Under the pieces are notes generated by a model. The model had not been told where the DNA came from and did no database searches. It was given only the letters and a program-made list of their open reading frames with translations. This document shows, one piece after another, positions 11,665 through 20,529 of a stretch of 64,000 bases of DNA. The translations under genes were made by a program, and so were the position numbers. The DNA lies in NCBI GenBank assembly GCA_963699215.1, contig OY969422.1, positions 372,001 through 436,000 of the forward strand, in the 5' to 3' direction. Numbering within the stretch: position 1 is the first letter of the stretch; every line of letters begins with the position of its first letter. This DNA is from VRUE01 sp963699215 (GTDB taxonomy: Bacteria; Actinomycetota; Thermoleophilia; Solirubrobacterales; 70-9).

Positions 11665-12882
11665 CTACGCCATCGCATGCTGGAGGCGCTCGTCGATCGC
11701 GGCGAGGAACTCCTGCGTGGTGAGGAACTGCTGGTCGGGGCCGACCAGCAAGGCCAGGTCCTTGGTCATCTTGCCGCTCTCGACCGTCTCGATGCAGACC
11801 TGCTCGAGCGTCGCCGCGAACCGTGACACCTCCGGGGTCCCGTCGAGGCGGCCGCGCGCGGCGAGGCCCCGCGTCCAGGCGAAGATCGAGGCGATCGGGT
11901 TGGTCGAGGTCGGCTTGCCTTCCTGATGCTGGCGAAAGTGACGGGTGACGGTGCCGTGCGCCGCCTCCGCCTCGACCGTCTTGCCGTCGGGACTCATCAG
12001 AACGCTGGTCATCAGCCCCAGCGAGCCGAACCCCTGCGCGACGGTGTCGGACTGCACGTCGCCGTCGTAGTTTTTGCAGGCCCAGACGTAGCCGCCTTCC
12101 CACTTCAACGCGGCGGCGACCATGTCGTCGATCAGACGATGTTCGTAGGAGATCCCCTTCGCCTCGAACTCGGTCTTGAACTCGCTCTCGTACACCTCGG
12201 CGAAGAGATCCTTGAAACGGCCGTCGTAGCGCTTCAAGATCGTGTTCTTGGTCGAGAGGTAGACCGGGTAGCCACGGTCGAGCCCGTAGCGCATCGAGGC
12301 CCTGGCGAAGTCGCGGATCGAGTCGTCGAGGTTGTACATCGCCATCGCAATGCCGCCGCCGGGGAAGTCGTAGACGTCGAGCTCGACCGGCTCGGAGCCG
12401 TCCTTGGGGGTGTAGGTCAGAGTCAGCGTCCCCTCGCCGGGGACGACCATGTCGGTGGCGCGGTACTGGTCGCCGAAGGCATGGCGGCCGATCACGATCG
12501 GCTTGGTCCAGCCCGGCACCAGGCGCGGGATGTTGGAGATCACGATCGGCTCGCGGAAGATGACCCCGCCGAGGATGTTGCGGATCGTGCCGTTGGGCGA
12601 GCGGTACATCTCCCTCAGGCCGAACTCCTCGACCCGCGCCTCGTCGGGGGTGATCGTCGCGCACTTGACGCCGACGCCGTGCCGCTTGATCGCTTCCGCC
12701 GCTTCGACCGTGATCCGGTCCTCGCTCGCGTCGCGGCTCTCGATCCCGAGATCGAAGTAGACGAGCTCGACGTCGAGGTAGGGAAGGATCAGCTGCTCTT
12801 TGATGAACGACCAGATGATCCGGGTCATCTCGTCGCCGTCGAGCTCGACGACCGGGTTCTTGACTTCGATCTTCTCTGCCAC
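11665..12882 (-). CDS. icd: NADP-dependent isocitrate dehydrogenase
   Basis: The enzyme oxidatively decarboxylates isocitrate to 2-oxoglutarate. The 405-residue sequence matches the eukaryote-like homodimeric IDH group: LDGDEMTRIIWSFIKEQLI at the start, the substrate loop SPNGTIRNILGGVIFREPI, the YGLDRGYPVYLSTKNTI stretch, and the metal/cofactor region with AAHGTVTRHFR and STNPIASIFAW. The start is taken as GTG at 12882, giving AEKIEVKNPVVELDGDEM, because there is no ATG before the conserved motif. The order icd then mdh on one strand suggests co-transcription. The divergent DUF4242 gene starts 163 bases away. Confidence 0.95.
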   Translation of the reverse strand: MAEKIEVKNPVVELDGDEMTRIIWSFIKEQLILPYLDVELVYFDLGIESRDASEDRITVEAAEAIKRHGVGVKCATITPDEARVEEFGLREMYRSPNGTIRNILGGVIFREPIVISNIPRLVPGWTKPIVIGRHAFGDQYRATDMVVPGEGTLTLTYTPKDGSEPVELDVYDFPGGGIAMAMYNLDDSIRDFARASMRYGLDRGYPVYLSTKNTILKRYDGRFKDLFAEVYESEFKTEFEAKGISYEHRLIDDMVAAALKWEGGYVWACKNYDGDVQSDTVAQGFGSLGLMTSVLMSPDGKTVEAEAAHGTVTRHFRQHQEGKPTSTNPIASIFAWTRGLAARGRLDGTPEVSRFAATLEQVCIETVESGKMTKDLALLVGPDQQFLTTQEFLAAIDERLQHAMA

Positions 12883-13044
12883 GGGCGGCGGCGATGCTAT
12901 CGACGCAGGCCCTTGAGCAGTTCGACGATCACCGCCTCCGAGCGCTCCCGGGCCACCTCGATCGCGGCGGTCACCCTGCCCGCATCGGCCCGATTCCGAG
13001 CTCGGTCTAGTCTGTAATCCCCCACCCCAGAAGGAGGATCGAAG

Positions 13045-13347
13045 ATGAAGACGTACGTGATCCGCAGGGAGAAGGCCTGGCAGAGCCCGGAAGAGCTCGA
13101 GGCCACCGCCGAGCGCTCGAAACAAGTCGCCGAGAGCAGCTTCCCCGACGACATCAGTTGGATCCGCAGCTACGTGATCGCCGAGCCGGGCGGCACCCTC
13201 GGCACGGTCTGCATCTACCAGGCAAGCGGGATCGAGGCGGTGCGCGAGCACGCCGAACGGGTGGAGATGCCCGCCGACGAGATCCTCGAGGTCGCCGACA
13301 CGGTGATCATCCGGCCCGATCCCCAACCGGAGGACGCCGCGGCCTGA
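13045..13347 (+). CDS. DUF4242 small ferredoxin-fold-like protein
   Basis: The 100-residue protein begins MKTYVIRREKAWQSPEELE and continues with SWIRSYVIAEPGGTLGTVCIY and HAERVEMPADEILEVADTV, which is the DUF4242 (SCO4226-like) pattern. A characterised family member from Streptomyces was reported to bind nickel, but most members have no known function. A strong AAGGAGG ribosome-binding site lies nine bases ahead of the ATG, unlike many genes in this window. It is 32 bases before the acyl-CoA dehydrogenase on the same strand and may be co-transcribed with it. Confidence 0.88.
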   Translation: MKTYVIRREKAWQSPEELEATAERSKQVAESSFPDDISWIRSYVIAEPGGTLGTVCIYQASGIEAVREHAERVEMPADEILEVADTVIIRPDPQPEDAAA

Positions 13348-13379
13348 CTCGGAGGCGGGCCTCCTGCGAGAATGGGGGC

Positions 13380-15050
13380 ATGGCCACGGTCGAGCGCCAG
13401 TCGAGCAGCACCCACTCGGTCTTCAACCAGCCGCCACCGCTGGAGGACTACAACTCCTTCGACGCCGACCGCCCGCTGGCCGAGGCGCTGCGGCGCGAGG
13501 GGGGCGACTGGGCCGAGGAGAAGGCGCGCGAGCTGGGGGCGATCTGTGGCTCCTCGCAGACGATCCGCTGGGGCTTCGAGGCGAACGAGCGCAAGCCCGA
13601 GCTGCACACCCACGACCGCTACGGCCACCGCATCGACGAGGTCGAGTTCGACAGCTCCTGGCACGAACTGATGCGGATCGGGGTCGACCAGGGCCTGCAC
13701 GCGGCGCCTTGGCGGGAACCCGGCCCCGGCGCCCACGTCGCCCGCGCCGCGATGTTCACCCTCTTGATGCAGGCCGAGAGCGGCGTCGGCTGCCCGATCT
13801 CGATGACCTACTCGGCGATCCCGGCGCTGCGGGTGCAGCCCGAGCTGGCCGAGGAGTGGGAGCCGCGCTTCCTCTCGCTCGATTACGACGAGCGCTCGCT
13901 GCCGGCCGAGCGCAAGCGCGGCGCCCTCTGTGGGATGGCTATGACCGAGAAGCAGGGCGGCTCCGACGTGCGCGCCAACACGACGACGGCGACGCCGCTG
14001 AACGGGGGCGGACCGGGGGCCGAGTACGAGATCGTCGGCCACAAGTGGTTCTGCTCGGCGCCGATGTGCGACGCCTTCCTCGTCCTCGCCCAGACCGACT
14101 CCGGCATCTCCTGCTTCCTGATGCCGCGCTGGACACCTGACGGCGAGCGCAACGCCTTCCACATCCAGCGGCTCAAGGACAAGCTCGGCAACCGCTCCAA
14201 CGCCTCCAGCGAGGTCGAGTTCCGCGGCGCCTGGGCGCGCATGATCGGCGAGGAGGGGCGTGGCGTGCCGACGATCATCGAGATGGTCAACCACACGCGG
14301 CTCGACTGCGTGATCGGCGCCGCCACCGGCTACCGGGCCGGCGTCGTCCAGGCGCTCAACCACACCGCCCACCGCACCGCCTTCGGGGCCAACCTGATCG
14401 ACCAGCCGCTGATGCGCAACGTGCTCGCCGACCTCTGCGTCGAATCGGAGGCGGCGACCGTCGCGGCGATGCGCCTCGCCCGCGCCTACGACGAGGTTGC
14501 CGCGGGCGACGAGGAGGCGACCGAGTTCCGCCGCCTCGCCAACGCCGTGCTCAAGTACTGGCTCTGCAAGCGGGCACCCTGGCACGCGGTCGAGTGCCTC
14601 GAGTGCCTCGGCGGCAACGGCTACGTCGAGGAGTCGGGCATGCCGCGCCTCTACCGCGAGGCGCCGCTGGCCTCGATCTGGGAGGGCTCGGGCAACGTGC
14701 AGTGCCTCGACGTCCTGCGGGCGATGGTCAAGAACCCGGCCTCGGTGGAGGCTTTCTTCGGCGAGGTCCTCGAGGGCGCGGGGGCCGAGCCCCGGCTCGA
14801 CGCCTACGTCAGCTCGCTGCGCGAGGAGATCCCCGGCGACGTCGACACCATCCAGACTCGCGCCCGCCAGATCGTCGAGCGGATGGCCCTATCCCTGCAA
14901 GCGTCCCTTCTCGTCCGCTACGGCGACCCCGCCGTCGCGGACGCCTTCTGCGCCTCGCGCCTCACGGGCGACTGGGGCAACGCCTTCGGAACGCTGCCAG
15001 CCGGAACTGACTTCAGCTCGATAATCGAGCGCCACCGGCCGCTCTCCTAG
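13380..15050 (+). CDS. AidB-like acyl-CoA dehydrogenase
   Basis: This FAD enzyme of about 556 residues resembles the AidB/isovaleryl-CoA dehydrogenase group. Visible family marks: N-terminal HSVFNQPPPLEDYNSF, CGMAMTEKQGGSDVRANTTT in the FAD-binding middle domain, HKWFCSAPMCDAFLVLAQT, the C-terminal helical domain with RTAFGANLIDQPLMRNVLAD, and LGGNGYVEESGMPRLYREAP with SIWEGSGNVQCLD. AidB proteins bind DNA and protect against alkylation in some bacteria, while others act in branched-chain or fatty acid breakdown; sequence alone does not decide. The ATG at 13380 begins ATVERQSSS. Its 3' end overlaps the convergent site-2 protease gene by four bases. Confidence 0.92.
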   Translation: MATVERQSSSTHSVFNQPPPLEDYNSFDADRPLAEALRREGGDWAEEKARELGAICGSSQTIRWGFEANERKPELHTHDRYGHRIDEVEFDSSWHELMRIGVDQGLHAAPWREPGPGAHVARAAMFTLLMQAESGVGCPISMTYSAIPALRVQPELAEEWEPRFLSLDYDERSLPAERKRGALCGMAMTEKQGGSDVRANTTTATPLNGGGPGAEYEIVGHKWFCSAPMCDAFLVLAQTDSGISCFLMPRWTPDGERNAFHIQRLKDKLGNRSNASSEVEFRGAWARMIGEEGRGVPTIIEMVNHTRLDCVIGAATGYRAGVVQALNHTAHRTAFGANLIDQPLMRNVLADLCVESEAATVAAMRLARAYDEVAAGDEEATEFRRLANAVLKYWLCKRAPWHAVECLECLGGNGYVEESGMPRLYREAPLASIWEGSGNVQCLDVLRAMVKNPASVEAFFGEVLEGAGAEPRLDAYVSSLREEIPGDVDTIQTRARQIVERMALSLQASLLVRYGDPAVADAFCASRLTGDWGNAFGTLPAGTDFSSIIERHRPLS

Positions 15051-16219
15051 CCGGCAGCGTCCCGGAGCGCTCGTCCCACCTGCTCGGCGGTGATGACGCC
15101 GGAGAGCCGGCCGTCGGCGTCGACAGCCATCACGGCTCCGAAGCGCCTCAAGGCCCGGTTGGCCAGGAGCGTGTCGAGCGGGGCGTCGTCGCGGACCTGG
15201 AAGGTGCCGTCGTCGCGCTCGAGCAGGTCGGAGACGAGGGATGTCGTGCGAGAGGTCTCCGGCACCTCGTCGGCTTTGTCGCGGACGACCAGGCCGAGGA
15301 AGCGGTGGGCGGCGTCGACCACCGGGAACCAGGGCCAGCGGTAGCGGAGGAAGTACTCGTCGAGAGCCCGCTCGACGCTCAGCTCCTCCGGGATGGCGAC
15401 CGGTTCGCGATCCATCACGTCGGCGACCACGAGCTTGCTGATCCGACCGGTGATCGCCGTCTGCGCGGTGGCGGCCCGCGCGGACCCGTTGACGACGAAG
15501 CCGATCAGGGCGAGCCAGACACCGGCGAAGACATCTCCGGCGAAGATCAGCAGCAGACCGACGCCGATGAAGATGTAGCCGAAGACGCGTCCGAGCCCGG
15601 CCGCGAAGCGGGTCGCCGAGGTGCGGTTGCCCGTCCGCCACCAGGCGATCGCCCGCACGATCCGGCCGCCGTCCATCGGGAACGCCGGCAGGAGGTTGAA
15701 GACGAGGACGAGCATGTTGATCCAGGCTAGCCAGGCGACCATCGCCAGCAGGCCCGAGACGCCGGCGTCGCTCTCGGCCAGCGCCGCATCGCGGAACTCC
15801 TGCCAGCCGGCGGCCCCGATCCCGATCGCGGTCAGGACGACGACGATCGCCAGCGTCACCAACGGGCCGGCGACCGCCACCTTGAATTCCGTCGCGGGGC
15901 TGTCGGATTCGCGGTTCATCCGCGCCATGCCGCCAAAGATCCAGAGCTGGATGCTGGCGATGCCGATCCCGTTGCGCAGCGCGACGAAGGCGTGACCGAG
16001 CTCGTGCAGGACGATCGAGCCGAAGAAGCCGACGGCGGTGAGCACCGCCAGCAGGAACGGCGTCGAGGAGGAGGCGCTCTCGCCCAGCACGTTGCCGTAG
16101 AAGTCCGAGAGCCAGAAGATGACGAGGAAGAGGACGAGGAACCAGGACCAGTCGACCGTGATGCGGATCCCGCGCACGTGGAAGAGCGTGATCGGTTTGC
16201 CGCCGAACATGGCCCCCAT
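15047..16219 (-). CDS. Site-2 protease (M50 family) with CBS domain pair
   Basis: The protein is an intramembrane zinc metalloprotease that would cut membrane-bound regulators such as anti-sigma factors. The zinc motif HELGHA lies in the second or third membrane segment (about residue 82), and the third ligand is in NLLPAFPMDGGRI (about residue 180), both typical. Two CBS repeats follow from about residue 255 (LVVADVMDREPVAIPEELS and FGAVMAVDADGRLSG), as in the Rip3-like group. No PDZ domain is seen. Start ATG at 16219 (GAMFGGKPI) or 16210 are both possible; the gene start abuts a MITE-like inverted-repeat element that forms the shared promoter region with the divergent M28 peptidase. Confidence 0.92.
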   Translation of the reverse strand: MGAMFGGKPITLFHVRGIRITVDWSWFLVLFLVIFWLSDFYGNVLGESASSSTPFLLAVLTAVGFFGSIVLHELGHAFVALRNGIGIASIQLWIFGGMARMNRESDSPATEFKVAVAGPLVTLAIVVVLTAIGIGAAGWQEFRDAALAESDAGVSGLLAMVAWLAWINMLVLVFNLLPAFPMDGGRIVRAIAWWRTGNRTSATRFAAGLGRVFGYIFIGVGLLLIFAGDVFAGVWLALIGFVVNGSARAATAQTAITGRISKLVVADVMDREPVAIPEELSVERALDEYFLRYRWPWFPVVDAAHRFLGLVVRDKADEVPETSRTTSLVSDLLERDDGTFQVRDDAPLDTLLANRALRRFGAVMAVDADGRLSGVITAEQVGRALRDAAG

Positions 16220-16221
16220 GG

Positions 16222-16340
16222 TACGGGGACGTCCCGGTGGGGGTTCCACTTAACTTTTCGGTGGGTCGCAGTTGGCTGTCGCCCGGAGCGCGGCGACGAA
16301 AAAGTACAAGACGTTCCACCCCCACCGGGACGTCCCCGTA
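16222..16340. mobile_element. MITE-like element with 23-base terminal inverted repeats
   Basis: Bases 16222-16244 (starting TACGGGGACGTCCCGG) and 16318-16340 are perfect reverse complements. The 73-base centre is itself partly palindromic (CTTTTCG on the left against CGAAAAAG on the right). Each outer end is the dinucleotide TA, as expected for a TA target duplication by IS630/Tc1-like transposition. There is no coding capacity. It fills the whole gap between the divergent M50 and M28 genes, so their promoters must lie in or at its edges. Confidence 0.7.
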
Positions 16341-16353
16341 TAAGTTCGCGGCC
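16339..16353 (+). promoter_or_regulatory. Probable -10 box of the M28 gene at the element edge
   Basis: TATAAG at 16339-16344 ends nine bases before the ATG, which fits a leaderless transcript. The first TA of this hexamer is the terminal TA of the MITE-like element. On the other side TACCAT lies just before the M50 start codons. Confidence 0.45.
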
Positions 16354-17529
16354 ATGCTCACGGACAAAGACCGACTGAGGAGCTGGCTTGAGGAGCTTGA
16401 GCGGATCGAGCGGCCTTCGGCGTCCGAGGGGGAGCGGCGCGCCGCTGAGTGGCTGGTCGAGCGGTTCGCCGAGCTTGGCGCCGAAGCGCGGATCGAGGCC
16501 GAGGCCGCCCACGGCACCTACTGGTGGCCGCTCGGGATCGGCGCCGCCCTGGGAGCGCTGGGCGGTATCGCGGCGCTGCGCGGCCGGCGATTGCTCGGCG
16601 GTGCATTGGCCGGCGCCGCCGCGGTCGGGATGGCCTCCGACTTCCCGCCCGGCAAGCGCTGGCTGCGCCGTGCCCTCCCCCGTCGCACCACCTACAACGT
16701 CGTCTGCGAGCTCGGGCCGGCTGACGCCGAGCGCACGGTCGTCCTCATCGCCCATCACGACGCCGCCCACTCGGGCCTCGTCTTCCACCCCGAGCTGCCG
16801 AACATCGCCGACCGGCTGGGGCTGATCGAGAACCAGGACACCAGCCCGCCGCTGATGGCCCCGGTCGTCGGCGGGCCGGTGCTGGCCGCCCTCGGCGCGC
16901 TGACGGGCAGGCGCCTTTTGACCAAGCTCGGCATCTTCCTCGGCCTCGGCTCGGCGGCGGCGATGGCCGAGATCGGGGCGCGCAAGGTCGTGCCGGGCGC
17001 CAACGACAACGGCACCGCCGTCGTCTCGCTGCTGGCGCTGGCCGAGCAGCTGATCGAGCGGCCACCCGAGAACCTTCGCGTGATCCTGCTCTCGGTCGGC
17101 TCGGAGGAGTCCTTCAGCGAGGGGATCAAGGCGTTCGGCGAGCGCCACTTCGACGAGCTGCCGCGCGAGAGCACCTTCTTCGTCTGCCTCGAGTCGACCG
17201 GCTCGCCGCACCTGCTTGTGCTGCGCGGCGAGGGATTCCTGAAGATGCGCGAGTACCCGTCGCGCTCGCTGGCGCTGATGGACGGCCTGGCCGAGGAGCT
17301 CGGCATCGACCTCTTTCCCAACCTGCGCCTACGCAGCGGCACCGACGGTCTGGAGTCGTTGGCGGCCGGCTACGAGACCGCGGTGATCGCCAGCTGCACC
17401 GACCTCAAGCAGCCGGCCAACTACCACTGGTGGCACGACCTCGCCGAGAACGTGAACTTCGACACGGTCGCCGACGGCATCCGCCTCTCCGAGGCGGCGA
17501 TCCGCCGCCTCGACGAGCGCTGGCTCTAG
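16354..17529 (+). CDS. M28-family zinc aminopeptidase-like protein
   Basis: The 391-residue protein begins LTDKDRLRSWLEELERIERP, a typical exopeptidase opening. The M28 metal ligands are visible: VVLIAHHDAAHSG (His and Asp near 131-140), GANDNGTAVVSLLALAE (bridging Asp near 213), VGSEESFSEGIKAFGERHF (catalytic Glu-Glu), and YHWWHDLAENVNFDTVADG for the last His near 365. A hydrophobic hairpin (about residues 52-88) suggests membrane association, and a second hydrophobic patch lies near 170-200. It would trim peptides or amino-acyl groups. It is divergent from a site-2 protease across a MITE-like element, so the two proteases may share control. Confidence 0.87.
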   Translation: MLTDKDRLRSWLEELERIERPSASEGERRAAEWLVERFAELGAEARIEAEAAHGTYWWPLGIGAALGALGGIAALRGRRLLGGALAGAAAVGMASDFPPGKRWLRRALPRRTTYNVVCELGPADAERTVVLIAHHDAAHSGLVFHPELPNIADRLGLIENQDTSPPLMAPVVGGPVLAALGALTGRRLLTKLGIFLGLGSAAAMAEIGARKVVPGANDNGTAVVSLLALAEQLIERPPENLRVILLSVGSEESFSEGIKAFGERHFDELPRESTFFVCLESTGSPHLLVLRGEGFLKMREYPSRSLALMDGLAEELGIDLFPNLRLRSGTDGLESLAAGYETAVIASCTDLKQPANYHWWHDLAENVNFDTVADGIRLSEAAIRRLDERWL

Positions 17530-17604
17530 GGTCGCGCCGCGTCGAGCCAGCGCATCCGACATTGACCACACCAGGGTGGGGCGAATGCCGGAAACGACCT
17601 CCTG

Positions 17605-17628
17605 AAATCCGACTGCGGGGTCGGATTT
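17605..17628 (+). promoter_or_regulatory. Palindromic operator candidate upstream of sdhA
   Basis: The arms AAATCCGAC and GTCGGATTT are perfect and separated by six bases. They cover the place where the -35 box of sdhA should be, since TATAGA (17635-17640) follows and ends ten bases before the GTG start. An operator for control of the sdh operon fits best; a terminator for the upstream peptidase gene is the alternative. Confidence 0.6.
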
Positions 17629-17650
17629 GGTGCCTATAGAGTCCGCGCTC

Positions 17651-19339
17651 GTGCCTACTCATGACGTTCTCGTGATCGGCGCCGGACTGGCCGGGCAGAG
17701 AGCCGCCCTGGCCGCCGCCGAGCAGGGGGTCTCGGTCGGGATCCTGAGCAAGGTCCACCCGGTGCGCTCGCACTCCAACGCCGCCCAGGGCGGGATCAAC
17801 GCCGCGCTCAACCCGGGCGACTCCTGGGAGTCGCACGCCTTCGACACGGTCAAGGGCTCCGACTACCTCGGCGACCAGGACGCGATCTCGATCATGTGCG
17901 AAGAGGCGCCGGAGGAGATCCTCCACCTCGAGCACCTCGGGGTCACCTTCCACCGCAACGAGGAGGGCAAGCTCGGCACCCGCGCCTTCGGCGGCGCCTC
18001 CGCCGCCCGCACCTACTACGTCGCCGACATCACCGGCCAGGCGATCATGCACGTCCTCTACGAGCAGCTGATGAAGTACTCGGACTCGGTCGCCCGCTAC
18101 GAGGAGTGGTTCTGCACGGCGCTGGCGATGGACGAGCAGGGCGAGTGCTGCGGCGTCGTCACCCGCAACGTCGCCGACGGCTCGCTGCAGCTGTTCACGG
18201 CGAAAGCGGTGATCCTCGCCTGCGGCGGCAACGGCCAGGTCTGGAAGCCGACCACCAACGCGCTGATCTGCACCGGCGACGGGATCGCGATGGCCTACCG
18301 GGCCGGGGCCAAGCTGATGGACATGGAGATGATCCAGTACCACCCGACGACGCTGGCGGGGAAGGGCTTCCTGATCACCGAGGGTGCCCGCGGCGAGGGT
18401 GCCCACCTGCTCAACGCCAAGGGCGAACGCTTCATGGAGCGCTACGCGCCGAACAAGATGGAACTTGCCTCGCGCGACGTCGTCTCCCGCGCCGAGCAGA
18501 CCGAGATCAACGAGGGCCGCGGCTTCCCCGACGGCACCGTCGCGCTCGACATCACCGTCGTGCCGAAGAAGCGAATCCACGAGGCGCTGCGGGAGATCGT
18601 CCTCGTCGGCCAGGACTTCGCCGGTGTCGACATCACTCGCGAACCGATCCACATCAAGCCCGGCAACCACTACACGATGGGCGGCGTCAAGACCGACGTC
18701 GACGGTCGCACCGAGGTCCCCGGTCTCTACGCCGCCGGCGAGACCGCCTGCGTCTCGGTCCACGGCGGCAACCGGCTCGGCGCGAACTCGCTGCTCGACA
18801 CGCTGATCTTCGGCCGCCGCTCCGGCGTCGACGCTGCCGGCCGCGCCAAGCGGATCGAGGGCTCGCGGCCCTCGCGCGGCGTGCTCGAGGCCGAGGAGGC
18901 GAGCATCGAGGCGATCGCCGCCCGCGAGAAGGGCTCCGGCCGGCGCGTCTCGGAGATCAAGCTCGAGCTGGGCGAGACGATGGACGCCAAAGTCGCCGTC
19001 TTCCGCGACGAAGCCGGAATCCAGGAAGCGCTGGAGATCGTGCGACGGCTCAAGCAGGAGGCCGACTCCGCCTACATCGACGACAAGGGCAGCGTCTTCA
19101 ACCAGGATCTGCTGGGGGCGATCGAGCTCGGCTACATGCTCGACAACGCCGAGTGCACCTGCGTCGCTGCGCTGGAGCGCAAGGAGAGCCGCGGCGCTCA
19201 GTACAGGACCGACTTCCCCGAGCGCAACGACGAGGAGTGGCTCAAGCACATCGACCTTCAACAGGGGGACGACGGGCCGGATATCTCATACTCAGAGGTG
19301 ACGATCACCCAGTGGGAACCCGAAGAGAGAAAGTACTGA
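17651..19339 (+). CDS. sdhA: Succinate dehydrogenase flavoprotein subunit
   Basis: SdhA oxidises succinate to fumarate and passes electrons to SdhB. The 562-residue sequence has the FAD motif VIGAGLAGQRAALAAAEQG near the start, the covalent-FAD histidine in PVRSHSNAAQGGINAAL, the substrate loop HPTTLAGKGFLITEGARGEG, and GGNRLGANSLLDTLIFGRRSG. Starts at TTG 17627 or GTG 17630 are also in frame, but GTG 17651 puts the Rossmann strand at residue 7 as usual and lies ten bases after TATAGA, which suits a leaderless transcript. The operon continues into sdhB after 11 bases, then sdhE. Confidence 0.95.
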   Translation: MPTHDVLVIGAGLAGQRAALAAAEQGVSVGILSKVHPVRSHSNAAQGGINAALNPGDSWESHAFDTVKGSDYLGDQDAISIMCEEAPEEILHLEHLGVTFHRNEEGKLGTRAFGGASAARTYYVADITGQAIMHVLYEQLMKYSDSVARYEEWFCTALAMDEQGECCGVVTRNVADGSLQLFTAKAVILACGGNGQVWKPTTNALICTGDGIAMAYRAGAKLMDMEMIQYHPTTLAGKGFLITEGARGEGAHLLNAKGERFMERYAPNKMELASRDVVSRAEQTEINEGRGFPDGTVALDITVVPKKRIHEALREIVLVGQDFAGVDITREPIHIKPGNHYTMGGVKTDVDGRTEVPGLYAAGETACVSVHGGNRLGANSLLDTLIFGRRSGVDAAGRAKRIEGSRPSRGVLEAEEASIEAIAAREKGSGRRVSEIKLELGETMDAKVAVFRDEAGIQEALEIVRRLKQEADSAYIDDKGSVFNQDLLGAIELGYMLDNAECTCVAALERKESRGAQYRTDFPERNDEEWLKHIDLQQGDDGPDISYSEVTITQWEPEERKY

Positions 19340-19350
19340 GAGGGCGCTAA

Positions 19351-20529
19351 ATGGCCGAGTACACGCTGAAAGTCCGCCGCTACCAGCCCGAGAGCGGCGA
19401 GGGGGCTTTCTGGGAGGAGTTCAAGGTCGACCTCGACCCGACGCTCTCTGTGCTCGACGGGATCCTGCAGGCGAAGGACCGCGACGACGGCTCGCTCTCG
19501 GTTCGCTGCTCCTGCAAGGCGGCGATTTGCGGCTCCTGCGGGATGAAGATCAACGGCCAGTCCGGCCTCGGCTGCAAGACCCAGATTGGCGAGGCGCAGG
19601 AGCTGGCGGAGAAGAAGGCCAGCGTCGGCAACGGCTCCGGCAACGGCACCCCGCCGATCGTGGTCGAGCCGATGGGGAACATGCCCGTGATCAAGGACCT
19701 GATCACCGATATGGAGTCGACCCACTGGACCAAGATCCGCCGGGTCACCCCGTGGCTCCTCCCCCACGGCGAGCCGCCCGAGCGCGAGTACGTGGTCGAG
19801 CCAGAGTCGATGATCGACATCACCCAGTCGATGGCCTGCATCCAGTGCGGCGCCTGCGTCTCTTCCTGCCTCTCGATGGAAGCAGACCCGGATTTCATCG
19901 GACCGGCGGCGCTGGCGAAGGCGTATCGCTTCGTCGGCGACCCGCGAGATGGCGAGACCGTGGAGCGTCTCCACGACCTGGCCGAGGATCCGCACGGGAT
20001 CTACGACTGCACCCACTGCTTCAGCTGCGTCGACGCCTGCCCCAAGGGCGTGGCGCCAATGGACCAGATCATGCGCCTGCGCCGCAAAGCCAGCGAGGAG
20101 GGGATCGAAGATCCGAACAGCGGCCACGATCACGAGGTCGCCTTTGTCAAGATCATCGAGAAGAAGGGAACGCTCGACGAGTCGCTGCTGCTCCAGGAGT
20201 CCTTCGCCCCGGGCCTGAAAGGCAAGCTGAAACCGACCAAACGGGCGATCAAGGAAATGCTCGGCTCGCTCCCGACGGCGATTCGCGGCCTGAAAACGGG
20301 CAAGATGCGCTCGCTGCCGAAGCTGATCCCCGGTGTCCACCCGAAGCTGCCCGACGGCGCCCAGGACGAGGTCAAGGCGATTTACGAGCACGCCGAGGAG
20401 CACCGCGAGGAATTCAACATCTACATCAAGGGCGAGGAGGACGTCGAACCCGAGCCCGACGAGCCGACCGCCGAGATCCTGGCGGACGAGGCCAAGGCCG
20501 CAACGGAGAACGAGAGCGAGGAGTCATGA
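19351..20529 (+). CDS. sdhB: Succinate dehydrogenase iron-sulfur subunit, extended C-terminus
   Basis: The N-terminal [2Fe-2S] domain shows CSCKAAICGSCGMKINGQSG, and the C-terminal cluster domain shows CIQCGACVSSC and CTHCFSCVDACPKGV, enough ligands for two further clusters. At 392 residues it is about 150 longer than ordinary SdhB; the extra part after residue 260 is helical and ends in a very acidic tail (EEDVEPEPDEPTAEILADEA). Such long forms go with HdrB-like anchor subunits instead of SdhC/SdhD. Its stop overlaps the next gene's ATG (ATGA), so the subunits are made in step. Confidence 0.94.
   Translation: MAEYTLKVRRYQPESGEGAFWEEFKVDLDPTLSVLDGILQAKDRDDGSLSVRCSCKAAICGSCGMKINGQSGLGCKTQIGEAQELAEKKASVGNGSGNGTPPIVVEPMGNMPVIKDLITDMESTHWTKIRRVTPWLLPHGEPPEREYVVEPESMIDITQSMACIQCGACVSSCLSMEADPDFIGPAALAKAYRFVGDPRDGETVERLHDLAEDPHGIYDCTHCFSCVDACPKGVAPMDQIMRLRRKASEEGIEDPNSGHDHEVAFVKIIEKKGTLDESLLLQESFAPGLKGKLKPTKRAIKEMLGSLPTAIRGLKTGKMRSLPKLIPGVHPKLPDGAQDEVKAIYEHAEEHREEFNIYIKGEEDVEPEPDEPTAEILADEAKAATENESEES

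Noticed and set aside
13215..14585. Minus-strand frame opposite the acyl-CoA dehydrogenase
   Set aside because: Shadow composition; the plus-strand protein has clear family motifs.
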